Shown piece by piece: positions 38,319-48,638 of a stretch of 64,000 nucleotides of DNA. The translations under genes were made by a program, and so were the position numbers. Origin of the DNA: Microvirga terrestris (GTDB taxonomy: Bacteria > Pseudomonadota > Alphaproteobacteria > Rhizobiales > Beijerinckiaceae); the NCBI RefSeq assembly GCF_015694425.1, contig NZ_JADQDN010000005.1, positions 62,001 to 126,000 on the forward strand. The letters run 5' to 3'. How positions within the stretch are numbered: the first letter of the stretch is position 1; the number at the start of each line of letters is the position of its first letter. Below the pieces are notes generated by a model. It ran no database searches. It was not told where the DNA came from and saw nothing but the letters and a program-made list of their open reading frames with translations.

Positions 38319-39512
38319 GTGCGCGCCAGGGACATCAGCTTCTTCATCTCTCTCTTCTTCGCCCGCCTGGCGGATCAGATGCTGCTGTTTCTGGTGCCCC
38401 TCGTGGTGTTCCAGACGACGCAGAGCCCTGCCCTGTCGGGCCTGGCCTTCTTCATCGAGACTCTGCCCCGATACCTGCTGTTCTCCGTCTGCGGCATCCT
38501 CTGCGATCGCCGGTCGCCGGTGACCCTGCTGGTCATCAGCCAGCGCTTCCGCCTGCTCACCTGCGCTATGGGCGTTGCAGGCCACGAGCTTCTTGGCGGC
38601 GTCGGCTGGCTGGTCGCGCTGTCGGCGGTGTGCGGGATCCTCTCCACGCAGGGGTTTCTGGCCCGGGAGGTGATGCTACCCCAGATCTTCAGGCAGCAGC
38701 GGTTCGAGAAGGTGCTGTCCTATTCGCAGCTGGGCGATCAGCTCGGGATGGTGATCGGCCCGATCCTGGCGGCCGCCCTGCTCGGCCTGTGGCCGTGGCA
38801 GATCGTGGTCGGCATCACGGCGTTTCTGTTCCTGCTGGCGGATCTCGGGCTCACCCTGTGGCATCGGTCGAGCCGGATCGAACTCGCTCCACCGGAGGCG
38901 GCCTATGACCGCTGGGTCGATCCTTTCCGCATCGCCCTCAAGCACATCTGGCATCTGCCCGGACTGCGAAGGGCCGCCGCGCTGTCGGCCGGGCTGAACT
39001 TCGTCTTCGGCGCGACGCTCGCCACATCGGCCGCGATGGTGACGGGCATCCATGGCCAGTCCGAGCAGAGCTACGCGCTCCTGCAGACCGCCAGCGCCAT
39101 CGCGAGCATCGCGATCCTGGCTTTCCTGGCCCATGTCATCATCCCGCTGAGGGCGATGGGGGCTATCGGCTACACGGCGATCTTCATCGGCGGCCTGCTG
39201 ACGGCGATCAGCCCCAGTTACGGGGTCTATGCCGCAGGCTACATTCTCGTGCTCGGCTTCGACAGGATGTTCACCATCTATCTCAGGAGCCTGCGCCAGA
39301 AGATCATTCCGCAGAAGGATTTCGGCAAGACAACCGGTGCGATGATTACCGTCAACAACCTATCCCAGCCTCTGGCCGGGTTGCTGGTAGGCCTGTTCTC
39401 GGGTCCGGAAGGCCCAAGCCTTGTGATCGGCGGCATTTCGCTGGTGATGGGTGCAATCGGCGTCATCGCCGCCGTCAGTGCAGCGCCTGTTCTCAAGCAG
39501 GCCAACAGATAG
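38319..39512 (+). CDS. MFS transporter, EntS-like
   Basis: 397 residues from GTG 38319, preceded by AGGGGA; an upstream ATG at 38262 lacks a ribosome site. Twelve transmembrane helices are expected. The loop GILCDRRSPVTLLVISQRFRL between helices 2 and 3 is the MFS G-x-x-x-D-R motif. Helix 4-5 region SQLGDQLGMVIGPILAAALLG resembles enterobactin exporter EntS and related siderophore/drug exporters. A cytoplasmic loop follows helix 6. The substrate is not predictable. It is co-directional with the DUF4345 gene eight bases later. Confidence 0.85.
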   Translation: MRARDISFFISLFFARLADQMLLFLVPLVVFQTTQSPALSGLAFFIETLPRYLLFSVCGILCDRRSPVTLLVISQRFRLLTCAMGVAGHELLGGVGWLVALSAVCGILSTQGFLAREVMLPQIFRQQRFEKVLSYSQLGDQLGMVIGPILAAALLGLWPWQIVVGITAFLFLLADLGLTLWHRSSRIELAPPEAAYDRWVDPFRIALKHIWHLPGLRRAAALSAGLNFVFGATLATSAAMVTGIHGQSEQSYALLQTASAIASIAILAFLAHVIIPLRAMGAIGYTAIFIGGLLTAISPSYGVYAAGYILVLGFDRMFTIYLRSLRQKIIPQKDFGKTTGAMITVNNLSQPLAGLLVGLFSGPEGPSLVIGGISLVMGAIGVIAAVSAAPVLKQANR

Positions 39513-39520
39513 GAGACTAC

Positions 39521-39934
39521 ATGCCCAGCAAGGAACGTGAGCGAAGGCTCCTGCAGCAGAGTGTGGCGATCGTCGCCGCCATTCCGGTCGCAACCGGGCT
39601 CTATGGCGTTCTGTTCGGGCAGGCGCTCACGGGCGATGCGGTGAGCATTTCGGCGGAGAGTCACTTCCGATTTCTATCCGGCCTGCTGCTGGGCATCGGC
39701 CTGTGCTTCTGGAGCACCCTGCCCTCCATCGAGATCCATACGGGCCGCTTCAGGCTTCTTACGCTGCTCGTGGTCATTGGCGGTTTGGGACGGCTGATCG
39801 GTCTCGGCCTGACCGGGCTCCCGTCGCTCTTCATGGTCGGCGGCCTGATCGTCGAACTGATCGTCGCCCCGGTCCTGTGCCTCTGGCAGACACGGGTCGC
39901 CAACCGCTATGCGGAGGAGCATGGGGTGGCTTAA
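39521..39934 (+). CDS. DUF4345 membrane protein
   Basis: 137 residues with four transmembrane helices, matching DUF4345: VAIVAAIPVATGLYGVLFG (helix 1), ESHFRFLSGLLLGIGLCFWST (helix 2 with the family R-F), RLLTLLVVIGGLGRLIGLGLTG (helix 3), and a last helix LFMVGGLIVELIVAPVLCLWQ. Ribosome site AGGAG is six bases before ATG 39521. It follows the MFS gene and is probably in its operon. A 72-base near-copy of its 3' end sits at 41548-41619, beyond the cyclase gene (see that entry). Confidence 0.82.
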   Translation: MPSKERERRLLQQSVAIVAAIPVATGLYGVLFGQALTGDAVSISAESHFRFLSGLLLGIGLCFWSTLPSIEIHTGRFRLLTLLVVIGGLGRLIGLGLTGLPSLFMVGGLIVELIVAPVLCLWQTRVANRYAEEHGVA

Positions 39935-40127
39935 GGGATGAGCCCTTCGCAAAAGGGGCCGCCGTCGTCGCTCCTCCTGCCCCGACATTGCCGGATTGCG
40001 GGCGCATCCTGACACCTTGAGACATGCAGCCGGGGTGCGCCGTCGCAGGCGCGCCAGCGGGCGCTTCGCATTGACATGAGCCATGGATGATCCACGGCCC
40101 GGTTCGCACCTCGAAGGAGGTTGCACC

Positions 40128-41534
40128 ATGAACGAACACGAAAAGCTCCTCGCCATTCTTCGGCAATCGGCCGATGCCGGCATCGTCGATGCCATCGAGC
40201 GTCTGATCCGGGATGCCCCAGATCATGAACTGAACCGCATCAATGCGCTCGCCTTCGCTGCCAGGCATGGCTTCGACGAGGACGGCGTGATTGCCGCCTT
40301 CCTCCATGCCTCCCGGCTCGGGCTGTTCGAGATGTCCTGGAATGTCCTTTGCCCCGGATGCGGCGGCGTCCTTGAATCGGGCATGAGCCTGAAGTCGGTC
40401 AATCGGGACGAATATAGCTGCGCCCTCTGCTCGGCGGGCTACGAGCCAACTCTCGATGAAATGGTGGAGGTCACCTTCACGGTCAGCCCGCGCGTCCGCA
40501 AGATCGCAGCGCACGATCCCGACACCCTGCCGTTGCATGAATATGCGCGCCAGATCTTCTGGGGCTCCGGCGTCGACCTGCCCGAAGATTTCGAGCGCAT
40601 GATGGACGAGATCGTGCTCGACGCCGTCGAACTGCCGCCGGGCGAGAGAGCGATCATGTCTCTGCAGCTTCCGGAGGAGTTCGTGATCGTCTTCGAGCCG
40701 GTGACTCACGCGGCACAGTTCATCGACGTGCAGGGCGAGCCAACCCGCGAGCGCCAGAGCCTGTCGCTCATCATCAACGAGACCCATCCGCAGCACCAGA
40801 CCCTCGTCATGCGGCCCGGCCCCTTGCGCATCTCGATCGAGAACCGCACCAACAGGCGCGCCCTGCCTTCGGTCTGGGTCGCGGACGACAAGCTGCATCA
40901 TCTGCTGAATCGCCGCCGTCCCTTCCTTACGGCAAAGCGCCTGCTTACCAACCAGACTTTCCGCGATCTCTACCGCACCGACACGCTCGACATCGACCAG
41001 CGCCTGAAGATCACGAGCCTCACGTTCCTCTTCACCGATCTGAAGGGCTCGACGCAACTCTACGAGCGCGTCGGCGACCTTGTAGCCTATGATCTCGTGC
41101 GGTCGCATTTCCAGGTTCTGAACGAGATCGTCGCCTCCGAGTCCGGCGCCGTAGTGAAGACCATCGGCGACGCGGTGATGGCGACCTTCCCGACGCCGGA
41201 TCATGCGATTTCGGCCGCTTTGCGCATGCGCGAGGCGATGCGCCGCCTCAACGAGGAGCGTGGAAACGAGGATCTGCTGCTCAAGATCGGCATTCACGAA
41301 GGGCCGTGCCTCGCCGTGACGCTCAACGACCGTCAGGACTATTTCGGCCAGACGGTGAACATCGCTTCCCGGGTACAAGGCCTCGCCATGTCGCGCTCGA
41401 TCTTCGCGACCGGTTCCGTGGTCGAAAACCCGCGATCTTCGCGGATCATCGAGAAGCAGGGCCTTCACCCGACGCTGCAGAAGACGGCCCTGCGCGGGCT
41501 CAACGACGAGGTCTCGGTTTATGAGATTCCGTAA
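40128..41534 (+). CDS. Class III adenylate cyclase with N-terminal zinc-ribbon/DUF5939 region
   Basis: 468 residues from ATG 40128 with AAGGAGG upstream. N-terminal half: a helical start, then a four-cysteine zinc ribbon (C75-x2-C78 and C98-x2-C101), and a beta-rich DUF5939-like region. The C-terminal ~170 residues are a class III nucleotide cyclase catalytic domain: FLFTDLKGSTQLYERVG with the first metal aspartate, VVKTIGDAVMATF with K and the second aspartate, and QDYFGQTVNIASR. Lysine plus aspartate at the base-recognition positions suggest ATP rather than GTP. No membrane segment is seen. It is flanked by a DUF4345 gene and a duplicated fragment of its 3' end. Confidence 0.9.
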   Translation: MNEHEKLLAILRQSADAGIVDAIERLIRDAPDHELNRINALAFAARHGFDEDGVIAAFLHASRLGLFEMSWNVLCPGCGGVLESGMSLKSVNRDEYSCALCSAGYEPTLDEMVEVTFTVSPRVRKIAAHDPDTLPLHEYARQIFWGSGVDLPEDFERMMDEIVLDAVELPPGERAIMSLQLPEEFVIVFEPVTHAAQFIDVQGEPTRERQSLSLIINETHPQHQTLVMRPGPLRISIENRTNRRALPSVWVADDKLHHLLNRRRPFLTAKRLLTNQTFRDLYRTDTLDIDQRLKITSLTFLFTDLKGSTQLYERVGDLVAYDLVRSHFQVLNEIVASESGAVVKTIGDAVMATFPTPDHAISAALRMREAMRRLNEERGNEDLLLKIGIHEGPCLAVTLNDRQDYFGQTVNIASRVQGLAMSRSIFATGSVVENPRSSRIIEKQGLHPTLQKTALRGLNDEVSVYEIP

Positions 41535-41547
41535 GTCTCACCGCCCA

Positions 41548-41619
41548 GTCGCGCCGGTCCTGTGCCTGTGGCAGACACAGGTCGCCAACCGCTATGCGGG
41601 AGAGAACGGGGTGGCCTGA
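41548..41619 (+). pseudogene. Duplicated 3'-end fragment of the DUF4345 gene
   Basis: 72 bases align without gaps to 39863-39934, the last 24 codons of the DUF4345 gene including the stop, with 63 of 72 identical by my count. The frame is kept and it reads ...VLCLWQTQVANRY...GVA then TGA. No DUF4345 start or upstream part is present, so it is a fragment, not a gene. The two copies bracket the adenylate cyclase gene, which implies a duplication or insertion event at this site. Confidence 0.85.
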
Positions 41620-41628
41620 CGCGCTCCG

Positions 41629-42264
41629 TCAAACTCTCAGCTCACGTATGCCATCGACGAGGACCTTCGCGCCGATGGCGCCGAAGACGGCGCCGAAACT
41701 TCCTTCGATGACACGAAAGAACCGGGCATAGGCCCGCATGGCGATTCCGGTCGAGAAGATCAGCGCGTAGGTACCGTAGATGATCATGGCCGATGCGGAA
41801 GCCCCGATGCCGATGGCCAGGAACTGAAGCTTGGAGAGGCTCAAAGAGGCCAGATACATGGAGATCGCGACCCACATCAGGGCAGCTTTCGGATTGGTCA
41901 TGACCACGAAAAATCCGCGGCGGTAGGCCTCCCCCGCGGGCATCTCGGTGCGCTCCTGAGCCGGCTTCTTCGCTGATGGCACGAAGGCCGTCCTCAGGGC
42001 GCGCAGCCCCAGATAAATCAGGTAGCCTCCACCGAGAAGCCGCATCGCGGTAATGGCTTGAGGAAAGGCTTTGAGCACTGCACCGATCCCGAACGCGAAC
42101 AGGATGGACCAGATGAACACGCCTGTTGCGATCCCGGCCGCAGCGATGGCGCCGGGCGCGCGCCCGCCTCCCAGGGCGATGGAGGACACGGCCATGAGAT
42201 TCGGGCCGGGCGATATCTGGGCAAGCACGATTCCGGCAAAGATGCCGGCCACTTCGAACATCAT
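41629..42264 (-). CDS. LysE/RhtB-family exporter
   Basis: 211-residue inner-membrane exporter with six helices. The start is placed at ATG 42264, seven bases after AGGAG; ATG 42291 is in frame but lies upstream of that site. Family motif ISPGPNLMAVSSIALGGGRAPG near the N-terminus is complete with the S-P-G-P-N/D signature, unlike the variant in the other LysE protein here. VMTNPKAALMWVAISMY is the helix-4 block. It probably exports an amino acid or small metabolite. It is in a minus-strand series with the GNAT and SGNH genes, 33 bases downstream of the GNAT stop. Confidence 0.88.
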   Translation of the reverse strand: MMFEVAGIFAGIVLAQISPGPNLMAVSSIALGGGRAPGAIAAAGIATGVFIWSILFAFGIGAVLKAFPQAITAMRLLGGGYLIYLGLRALRTAFVPSAKKPAQERTEMPAGEAYRRGFFVVMTNPKAALMWVAISMYLASLSLSKLQFLAIGIGASASAMIIYGTYALIFSTGIAMRAYARFFRVIEGSFGAVFGAIGAKVLVDGIRELRV

Positions 42265-42297
42265 GAACGCTGCTCCTGTCCTGTAATCCACACCCGG

Positions 42298-42825
42298 TCA
42301 GACTGAAGCCTGGATGCTTTCAAGCTTCTTTTCAAACCGATACTCCGCCGACTGCGAAATGTCGGCGAGCTGTCGCTGTCCTTCGCCCTGCACATAGCCC
42401 AACCGCGTGTAGAGCCGGTGCGCAGTCGTGAAACGCGTGTCGGACCACAGGACGATCCGTGACGCGCCCTTGCGGCGCGCGTACGCCTCGGCCTGATGGA
42501 CGAGGCGCGAACCCAACCCCATCCCGCGCTGGTCCGGACGCACATAAAGCCGGTGCAGTTCCGCAGTATCGCTTTCCGGGAAATCCACCGCCACGCAGGC
42601 GCAGACGCGTTCACGCTCGTCCTCGACGGCCCAGAAGGCGCCGCCGGTCTCATCATACGATGTGCTCGGTGCGCGCAGATCGGGCAGGTCATCGTGGGGA
42701 TCGACGAAGCAGCCGGGATAATCCGCATAGCAGACCGCGATCAGCCCGTAGAGATCCTGCGCGTCGCCATCGCGGACAGGGCGGACCACCGGGAGGTCTT
42801 CAACTTGCAGCATCAGATTCATCAT
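42298..42825 (-). CDS. GNAT-family N-acetyltransferase
   Basis: 175 residues. N-terminal PVVRPVRDGDAQDLYGLIAVCY, then AVEDERERVCACVAVDF and the acetyl-CoA motif ELHRLYVRPDQRGMGLGSRLV (R-x-x-G-x-G). C-terminal TTAHRLYTRLGYV is the standard FY/LY-x-x-x-GF equivalent. The start may be ATG 42825 or 42822; both sit inside the SGNH hydrolase gene, overlapping it by 26 bases. It is probably translated from the same mRNA as that gene and the LysE exporter, a compact group of three. Confidence 0.87.
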   Translation of the reverse strand: MMNLMLQVEDLPVVRPVRDGDAQDLYGLIAVCYADYPGCFVDPHDDLPDLRAPSTSYDETGGAFWAVEDERERVCACVAVDFPESDTAELHRLYVRPDQRGMGLGSRLVHQAEAYARRKGASRIVLWSDTRFTTAHRLYTRLGYVQGEGQRQLADISQSAEYRFEKKLESIQASV

Positions 42826-43453
42826 TGCCCCTCATGGTCACCGAGCCGACCGTCGTTTCGAGCATGTCGTGCAGCTGGCGGTAGGCCTTCGCCGACAGAT
42901 GAACGCCGTCCGTTGTTACTCCTCCGCGCGCTGCTCCCTCGCCATCGCCCAAGGCTCTGTGCAAATCGACAATGGCGGCCGCACGACCGTTCGCAATCTG
43001 CACGATTCGACGGCTCAAGGAAGCCATGGCCTCCGCCGAATAGAAGCTCGTGAGGCGCTTCGCCCGCTCGACCGGCGGCGGTGTCATGACGATCACCGGC
43101 ACGGTGGCAGCTTCGAAGTGGCGAATGATTGTCTCGAAGTGCTGCGTGACCTCGTCGAGAGCCCTCTCGCTGCAATCCTTCTTGGCGTCATTCGTGCCGA
43201 CGAGCAGCACAGCAATGCTGGGCTCAGCAGAGTTCAGCAGAAGCGGCACCCGCGGCTCGAGCGCCTCGGTCCAGATGCCGGAATAGCCGGCATTCAGTAC
43301 GGGCAACGAGGCGATGCCGTTCCAATAGAAGCCTTCCACCAGGGAGTCCCCGACGAAGAGAAGGCCGCCCGGCCCGACGGCGGCACGGTGCGAGGCGATC
43401 ACGATGTCGCGGATCAGCCAGTGCGAGGCGAAGGGACTGGGTTGCGAGGTCAC
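42800..43453 (-). CDS. SGNH/GDSL-type hydrolase
   Basis: About 217 residues from GTG 43453. Catalytic blocks: block I LLFVGDSLVEGFYW (Ser), block II GYSGIWTEAL (Gly), block III VGTNDAKKD (Asn), block V TTDGVHLSAKAY (Asp and His). All four SGNH residues are therefore present, and the enzyme should act on an ester or acyl group. The start is uncertain: no ATG is available, and the frame stays open to a TTG at 43531 inside the gatB stop region. It overlaps the GNAT gene by 26 bases. No signal peptide is seen from the chosen start, so it is likely cytoplasmic. Confidence 0.83.
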   Translation of the reverse strand: MTSQPSPFASHWLIRDIVIASHRAAVGPGGLLFVGDSLVEGFYWNGIASLPVLNAGYSGIWTEALEPRVPLLLNSAEPSIAVLLVGTNDAKKDCSERALDEVTQHFETIIRHFEAATVPVIVMTPPPVERAKRLTSFYSAEAMASLSRRIVQIANGRAAAIVDLHRALGDGEGAARGGVTTDGVHLSAKAYRQLHDMLETTVGSVTMRGNDESDAAS

Positions 43454-43517
43454 GGGATCAGTGCCTGCATGAGTTCCGGCGGGCGCTGGCGCGCTCCGCC
43501 GGGATGGCCTATCGGCC

Positions 43518-44993
43518 CTACTCGATCCCAAGCTTGCGCTTGAGGATCTCGTTGAGGGCCTGGGGGTTGGCCTTGCCGCCGGTGGCCTTCATGGTCTGGC
43601 CCACGAACCAGCCAAGCAGGGTGGGCTTCGCCTTCGCCTGCTCCACCTTGTCGGGATTGGCCGCGATGATCTCGTCCACGGCCTTCTCGATGGCGCCGGT
43701 GTCGGTCACCTGCTTCATGCCGCGCTGTTCCACGAGTTCGCGCGGATCGCCGCCTTCCGTGAATACGATCTCGAACAGGTCCTTGGCGATCTTGCCCGAG
43801 ATCACGTTCTCGCCGATGAGCTCGATGATGACGCCGAGCTGGGCGGCCGAGACCGGGGTCTCCGAGATGTCCTTGCCTTCCTTGTTCAGGCGGCCGAACA
43901 GCTCGTTGATGATCCAGTTCGCAGCCGCCTTGCCGTCCCGGCCCTTCGCCACCTCCTCGAAGAAGTCGGCGGAGGCGCGCTCGGCCACCAGCACGCTCGC
44001 GTCATAGGGCGAGAGGCCGTAATCGGCCATGAACCGCGCCTTCTTCTCATCGGGCAGTTCCGGCAGTCCTTTCGCGAGATCGTCCACGTATGCCTGGTTA
44101 AACTCGAGCGGCAGCAGGTCCGGATCGGGGAAGTAGCGGTAATCGTGCGCCTCCTCCTTAGAGCGCATGGAGCGGGTCTCGCCCTTGGCCGGATCGTAGA
44201 GGCGGGTCTCCTGGTCGATTTTGCCGCCATCCTCGAGGATCGCGATCTGGCGACGCGCCTCGTATTCGATCGCTTGGCCGATGAAGCGGATGGAGTTGAC
44301 GTTCTTGATCTCGCAGCGCGTGCCGAGCTCGTCGCCGGGGCGGCGCACGGAGACGTTCACGTCGGCGCGGAGATTGCCCTTGTCCATGTCGCCGTCGCAG
44401 GTGCCGAGATAGCGCAGGATCGTGCGCAGCTTGGTCACATAGGCGCGCGCCTCGTCGGACGAGCGCAGGTCCGGCTTCGACACGATTTCCATCAGGGCTA
44501 CGCCGGAGCGGTTGAGGTCGACGAAACTCATGGTCGGGTGCAGGTCGTGGATCGACTTGCCAGCATCCTGCTCGAGGTGCAGACGCTCGATACGTACGGT
44601 GATCGTCTCGCCGGTCTCCGGCACGTCCACGATCACCTCGCCCTCGCCCACGATGGGGCTCTTGTACTGGCTGATCTGATAGCCCTGCGGCAGGTCCGGG
44701 TAGAAATAGTTCTTACGGTCGAAGGTGCTGCGCAGGTTGATCTCGGCCTTGAGGCCTAGGCCCGTGCGGATCGCCTGGCGCACGCATTCCTCATTGATCA
44801 CCGGCAGCATGCCAGGCATGGCCGCGTCCACCAAGGAAACGTGGCTGTTCGGATCGCCGCCGAAGGCCGTGGAGGCGCCGGAGAACAGCTTGGCTTGGCT
44901 CGTCACCTGGGCATGGATCTCCATGCCGATGACGATTTCCCAATCGCCTGTCGCACCTTTGATGAGCTTCTTAGGGTTGACCGGAGCGTTCAT
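43518..44993 (-). CDS. gatB: Asp/Glu-tRNA(Asn/Gln) amidotransferase subunit B
   Basis: 491 residues. It binds the misacylated tRNA and holds the kinase/transamidase active site of GatCAB. Recognised by [24 protein letters not shown] at the start, the block [21 protein letters not shown], the [13 protein letters not shown] region and the C-terminal YqeY-like tail ([26 protein letters not shown]). The length is standard. ATG 44993 has no close competitor. It is not contiguous with gatA and gatC (46.6-48.5 kb), being separated by two plus-strand genes, so it has its own promoter near the R3 repeat at 45027. Confidence 0.96.
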   Translation of the reverse strand: MNAPVNPKKLIKGATGDWEIVIGMEIHAQVTSQAKLFSGASTAFGGDPNSHVSLVDAAMPGMLPVINEECVRQAIRTGLGLKAEINLRSTFDRKNYFYPDLPQGYQISQYKSPIVGEGEVIVDVPETGETITVRIERLHLEQDAGKSIHDLHPTMSFVDLNRSGVALMEIVSKPDLRSSDEARAYVTKLRTILRYLGTCDGDMDKGNLRADVNVSVRRPGDELGTRCEIKNVNSIRFIGQAIEYEARRQIAILEDGGKIDQETRLYDPAKGETRSMRSKEEAHDYRYFPDPDLLPLEFNQAYVDDLAKGLPELPDEKKARFMADYGLSPYDASVLVAERASADFFEEVAKGRDGKAAANWIINELFGRLNKEGKDISETPVSAAQLGVIIELIGENVISGKIAKDLFEIVFTEGGDPRELVEQRGMKQVTDTGAIEKAVDEIIAANPDKVEQAKAKPTLLGWFVGQTMKATGGKANPQALNEILKRKLGIE

Positions 44994-45026
44994 GAGCCTT
45001 GCGCCTTTAATCTCTTGTATTTGCTA

Positions 45027-45140
45027 AAGCAGCGGACCCAAAAGTGGAATGCACTTTCGGGACCCATCCGATGCCTCTTTCATAAATGAGAGCATCGTTT
45101 GAGGCGGAAAACCGGGTCCACTTTTCCGCACGATGCTCTA
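45027..45140. repeat. Dispersed Hyphomicrobiales-type repeat, family R3 (copy 2, longer)
   Basis: Starts with AGCAGCGGACCCAAAAGTGG and ends CACTTTTCCGCACGATGCTCTAG. The CCACTTTT near the end is the inverse of AAAAGTGG near the start, so the element is a loose inverted repeat with GATGCCTC and GAGAGCATC inner parts. The right end is shared with 33541-33572. It fills most of the gap between gatB and the gene at 45329, where the remaining ~180 bases hold no gene. Confidence 0.75.
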
Positions 45141-45328
45141 GCCGGAGTACGAGCGGCGCTCAACCCGGTCAACCCCTTTCCGGATGAACGGACGTTCAGG
45201 GTGATGGCCTAATCGTTAAGATCAGAAATAATTTATGCACAGATTTCGAAAATAATTGCCACGCTGCGATGAAACTCCATCCCACATACGGCGTTGTTCG
45301 GGAGGTAAAACGGTCAAGGAGTTTCAAA

Positions 45329-45649
45329 ATGGCTATGGATCCGATGGATCGCGAACCCAACGTCTACAATCGTGAGACCAATGTCTACGATAACACTGGC
45401 CGCGGTTCTAACACACTTGCTTACGTGATCGGCGGTCTTGTTATCGCTCTCGGCCTGCTCGCTTTCCTCTTCTATGATGGCGGCAGCAACGAGCCGAGCA
45501 CGACCGGCAGCACCGGCACCCAGACGGAAAGCTCTGCACCGCGCACCGGTTCCGGCGCCACCGGCGGTTCCTCGACCGCTCCGGCGACCCCGACCACCCC
45601 GGCTCCGGCGGCTCCGGCCGCCCCGAAGGCCCCGGCCAACCCGCAGTAA
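45329..45649 (+). CDS. Small membrane-anchored protein with Pro/Ala-rich tail
   Basis: 106 residues from ATG 45329, with AAGGAG seven bases upstream (the frame is open from 45269 without a ribosome site). A short hydrophilic start (MAMDPMDREPNVYNRETNVY), one transmembrane helix at about 28-49 (LAYVIGGLVIALGLLAFLF), then a low-complexity tail of S, T, G and finally P and A (TPAPAAPAAPKAPA). The topology is N-in with a periplasmic unstructured tail. No domain is recognised; similar short proteins are common in this order. It ends at a strong terminator. Confidence 0.75.
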   Translation: MAMDPMDREPNVYNRETNVYDNTGRGSNTLAYVIGGLVIALGLLAFLFYDGGSNEPSTTGSTGTQTESSAPRTGSGATGGSSTAPATPTTPAPAAPAAPKAPANPQ

Positions 45650-45675
45650 TCTAGCGTCTCGCGTTTCACTGCGCA

Positions 45676-45714
45676 GGATGGGCCTGACCTCACGGTCGGG
45701 CCCATTCCTTTTTG
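45676..45714 (+). terminator. Rho-independent terminator
   Basis: Stem GGATGGGCC.TGACC / GGTC.GGGCCCATTCC with the loop TCAC, followed by TTTTT. It lies 27 bases after the stop of the small membrane protein gene. Confidence 0.9.
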
Positions 45715-45807
45715 GGCTCTGCGCCATGAGCCCGCGAGGGAACCAAGCACAAGCTTGAGCGCTTTCGCTTGGGAGTATCCCACCGGCTGCAAATCAGGAG
45801 GCCAACC

Positions 45808-46335
45808 ATGGCGAACAAGTCGAGCTTCACCCCTGAGGAATGGTCCCGGCTTGTTGCAAGCCCCGTTGTGGCCAGCATGGCGATCACCGCGGCCGACCCG
45901 GGCGGGCTCTGGAGCCTGCTGCAGGAATCAATGTCCAGCGGCTGGGCGCTGCTCGAAGCCAAGCAGGATGCTCAGGCCACGTCGCTTGTGAAGGCCGTGG
46001 CCGATGACATCAGCAACACCGAGACGCGCAGTGCCGTGCGCGAGTCGTTCCAGGCGCAGTTCAAGGGTAGCGAGTTCGCCGACATCAAACGTAAGGCCAT
46101 CGAGGAGCTTCATGCCGTATCGGGCCTGCTCGATGCCAAGGCTCCCGACGAGGCGGCGGCCTTCAAGTCCTGGCTCTGGAGCGTGGCCCAGAAGTCAGCG
46201 GAGGCCGGCAAGGAAGGCGGTTTCCTCGGCTTCGGCGGCGTGGCCGTCAGCGATGCCGAGAAGGCCACCCTGGCAGAGATCGCTACAGCGCTCGGCAGCC
46301 CGGCCGGTTCCGGCGCTGGGCTGGCCGAGACCTAA
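45808..46335 (+). CDS. Conserved-looking helical protein of unknown function
   Basis: 175 residues from ATG 45808, preceded by AGGAGG. The chain is almost all helical: SSFTPEEWSRLVASPVVASM, then AITAADPGGLWSLLQESMSS, a variable middle, and AFKSWLWSVAQKSAEAGKEG near the end, followed by GGFLGFGGVAVSD. There is no signal peptide or membrane helix. No family was recognised. It is convergent with the membrane protein at 46332-46646, the two stop codons overlapping by four bases. Confidence 0.75.
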   Translation: MANKSSFTPEEWSRLVASPVVASMAITAADPGGLWSLLQESMSSGWALLEAKQDAQATSLVKAVADDISNTETRSAVRESFQAQFKGSEFADIKRKAIEELHAVSGLLDAKAPDEAAAFKSWLWSVAQKSAEAGKEGGFLGFGGVAVSDAEKATLAEIATALGSPAGSGAGLAET

Positions 46336-46636
46336 CTCCTCGCCAGCCGGCGGGCGGCATAGGCGCCGCTCGCCCAGAGCATGGAGGCGATGAATCGCAC
46401 GGGGAACAGGGTGAGCCCATCGGACCGCACGGGCGCGATCCAGGGGATCCCTAAGCTGCTGATGGCCCAGGAGACGAGCACGGAGACGGCGAGGGCGACC
46501 ATGCCGATAATCAGCACCTTGCCGAACTGGTCGGCCTTCCAGCCGAGCCAGACGGCAATCAGGATCAGCACCGGATCGAAGGCGGCAGGCAGCCAGTCCC
46601 AGAGGGTGACGACAGGTACGGTCGGACCCACCGAGA

Positions 46637-46646
<10 letters not shown>
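46332..46646 (-). CDS. Small multi-spanning membrane protein
   Basis: 104 residues from GTG 46646, overlapping the gatA stop by ten bases so that translation is probably coupled to gatA. Three transmembrane helices: [33 protein letters not shown] and [19 protein letters not shown] basic C-terminus follows (RRLARS). No domain is recognised. The position after gatA suggests only shared transcription, not a role in amidotransferase function. Confidence 0.72.
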
Positions 46647-48160
<1,514 letters not shown>

Positions 48161-48162
48161 CC

Positions 48163-48253
48163 TGTCATCCGGGACGGGGCGGAGCCGCGATCCGGGATCG
48201 TCTGGAAGCGATAACTGGTTTGCGCGATCCCGGCTCTTTCGGCCGGGATGACG
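48163..48253. repeat. Palindromic repeat between gatC and gatA
   Basis: Left arm TGTCATCCGGGACGGGGC...CCGGGATCG and right arm GCGATCCCGGCTC...GGCCGGGATGACG are inverted. It is the same broad type as the 4147 and 48639 palindromes (GTCATCC at one end, GGGATGAC at the other). It fills the whole gatC-gatA spacer, so it would be transcribed as a hairpin inside the operon. Confidence 0.7.
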
Positions 48254-48256
48254 TTG

Positions 48257-48544
48257 CTATTCAACGACTTTGGGCACCAGGAAGAAGTTGTCTTCCGTCG
48301 CGGGGGCGTTCTGGACGATCTTCTCCGGATAACCGCCATCGGTCACGCCGTCCTGGCGCTTCTTCATCACCATGGGCGTCACGGAGGTCATGGGCTCGAT
48401 ACCCTCCACGTTCACTTCGTTGAGTTGCTCGACGAAGGACAGGATGGCGTTGATCTCGCCCTGGAGATGGGGCACCTCCTCATCCGTCACGGCAATGCGC
48501 GCCAGATGGGCGATGCGGCGGACCGTTTTCTCATCGACCGACAT
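48257..48544 (-). CDS. gatC: Asp/Glu-tRNA(Asn/Gln) amidotransferase subunit C
   Basis: 95-residue small subunit that clamps GatA to GatB. Standard start [21 protein letters not shown], middle [18 protein letters not shown] and the C-terminal belt ([17 protein letters not shown]). The family length is 90-100. It is first in the gatC-gatA unit. Upstream lies a complex repeat region (48639-48874), so its promoter is probably between 48545 and 48638. Confidence 0.95.
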   Translation of the reverse strand: MSVDEKTVRRIAHLARIAVTDEEVPHLQGEINAILSFVEQLNEVNVEGIEPMTSVTPMVMKKRQDGVTDGGYPEKIVQNAPATEDNFFLVPKVVE

Positions 48545-48638
48545 AGATGGTCATACCCCTTGGAAATCTGCTGGCCGGGCTATAGCACCCGGTCGCGCCG
48601 GGGGGCAACGGCGGATGTGGGGAGCGCCGATGTTCATC

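Noticed and set aside
45269-45328. Upstream extension of the membrane protein at 45329
   Set aside because: The ribosome site AAGGAG is correctly placed only for ATG 45329.
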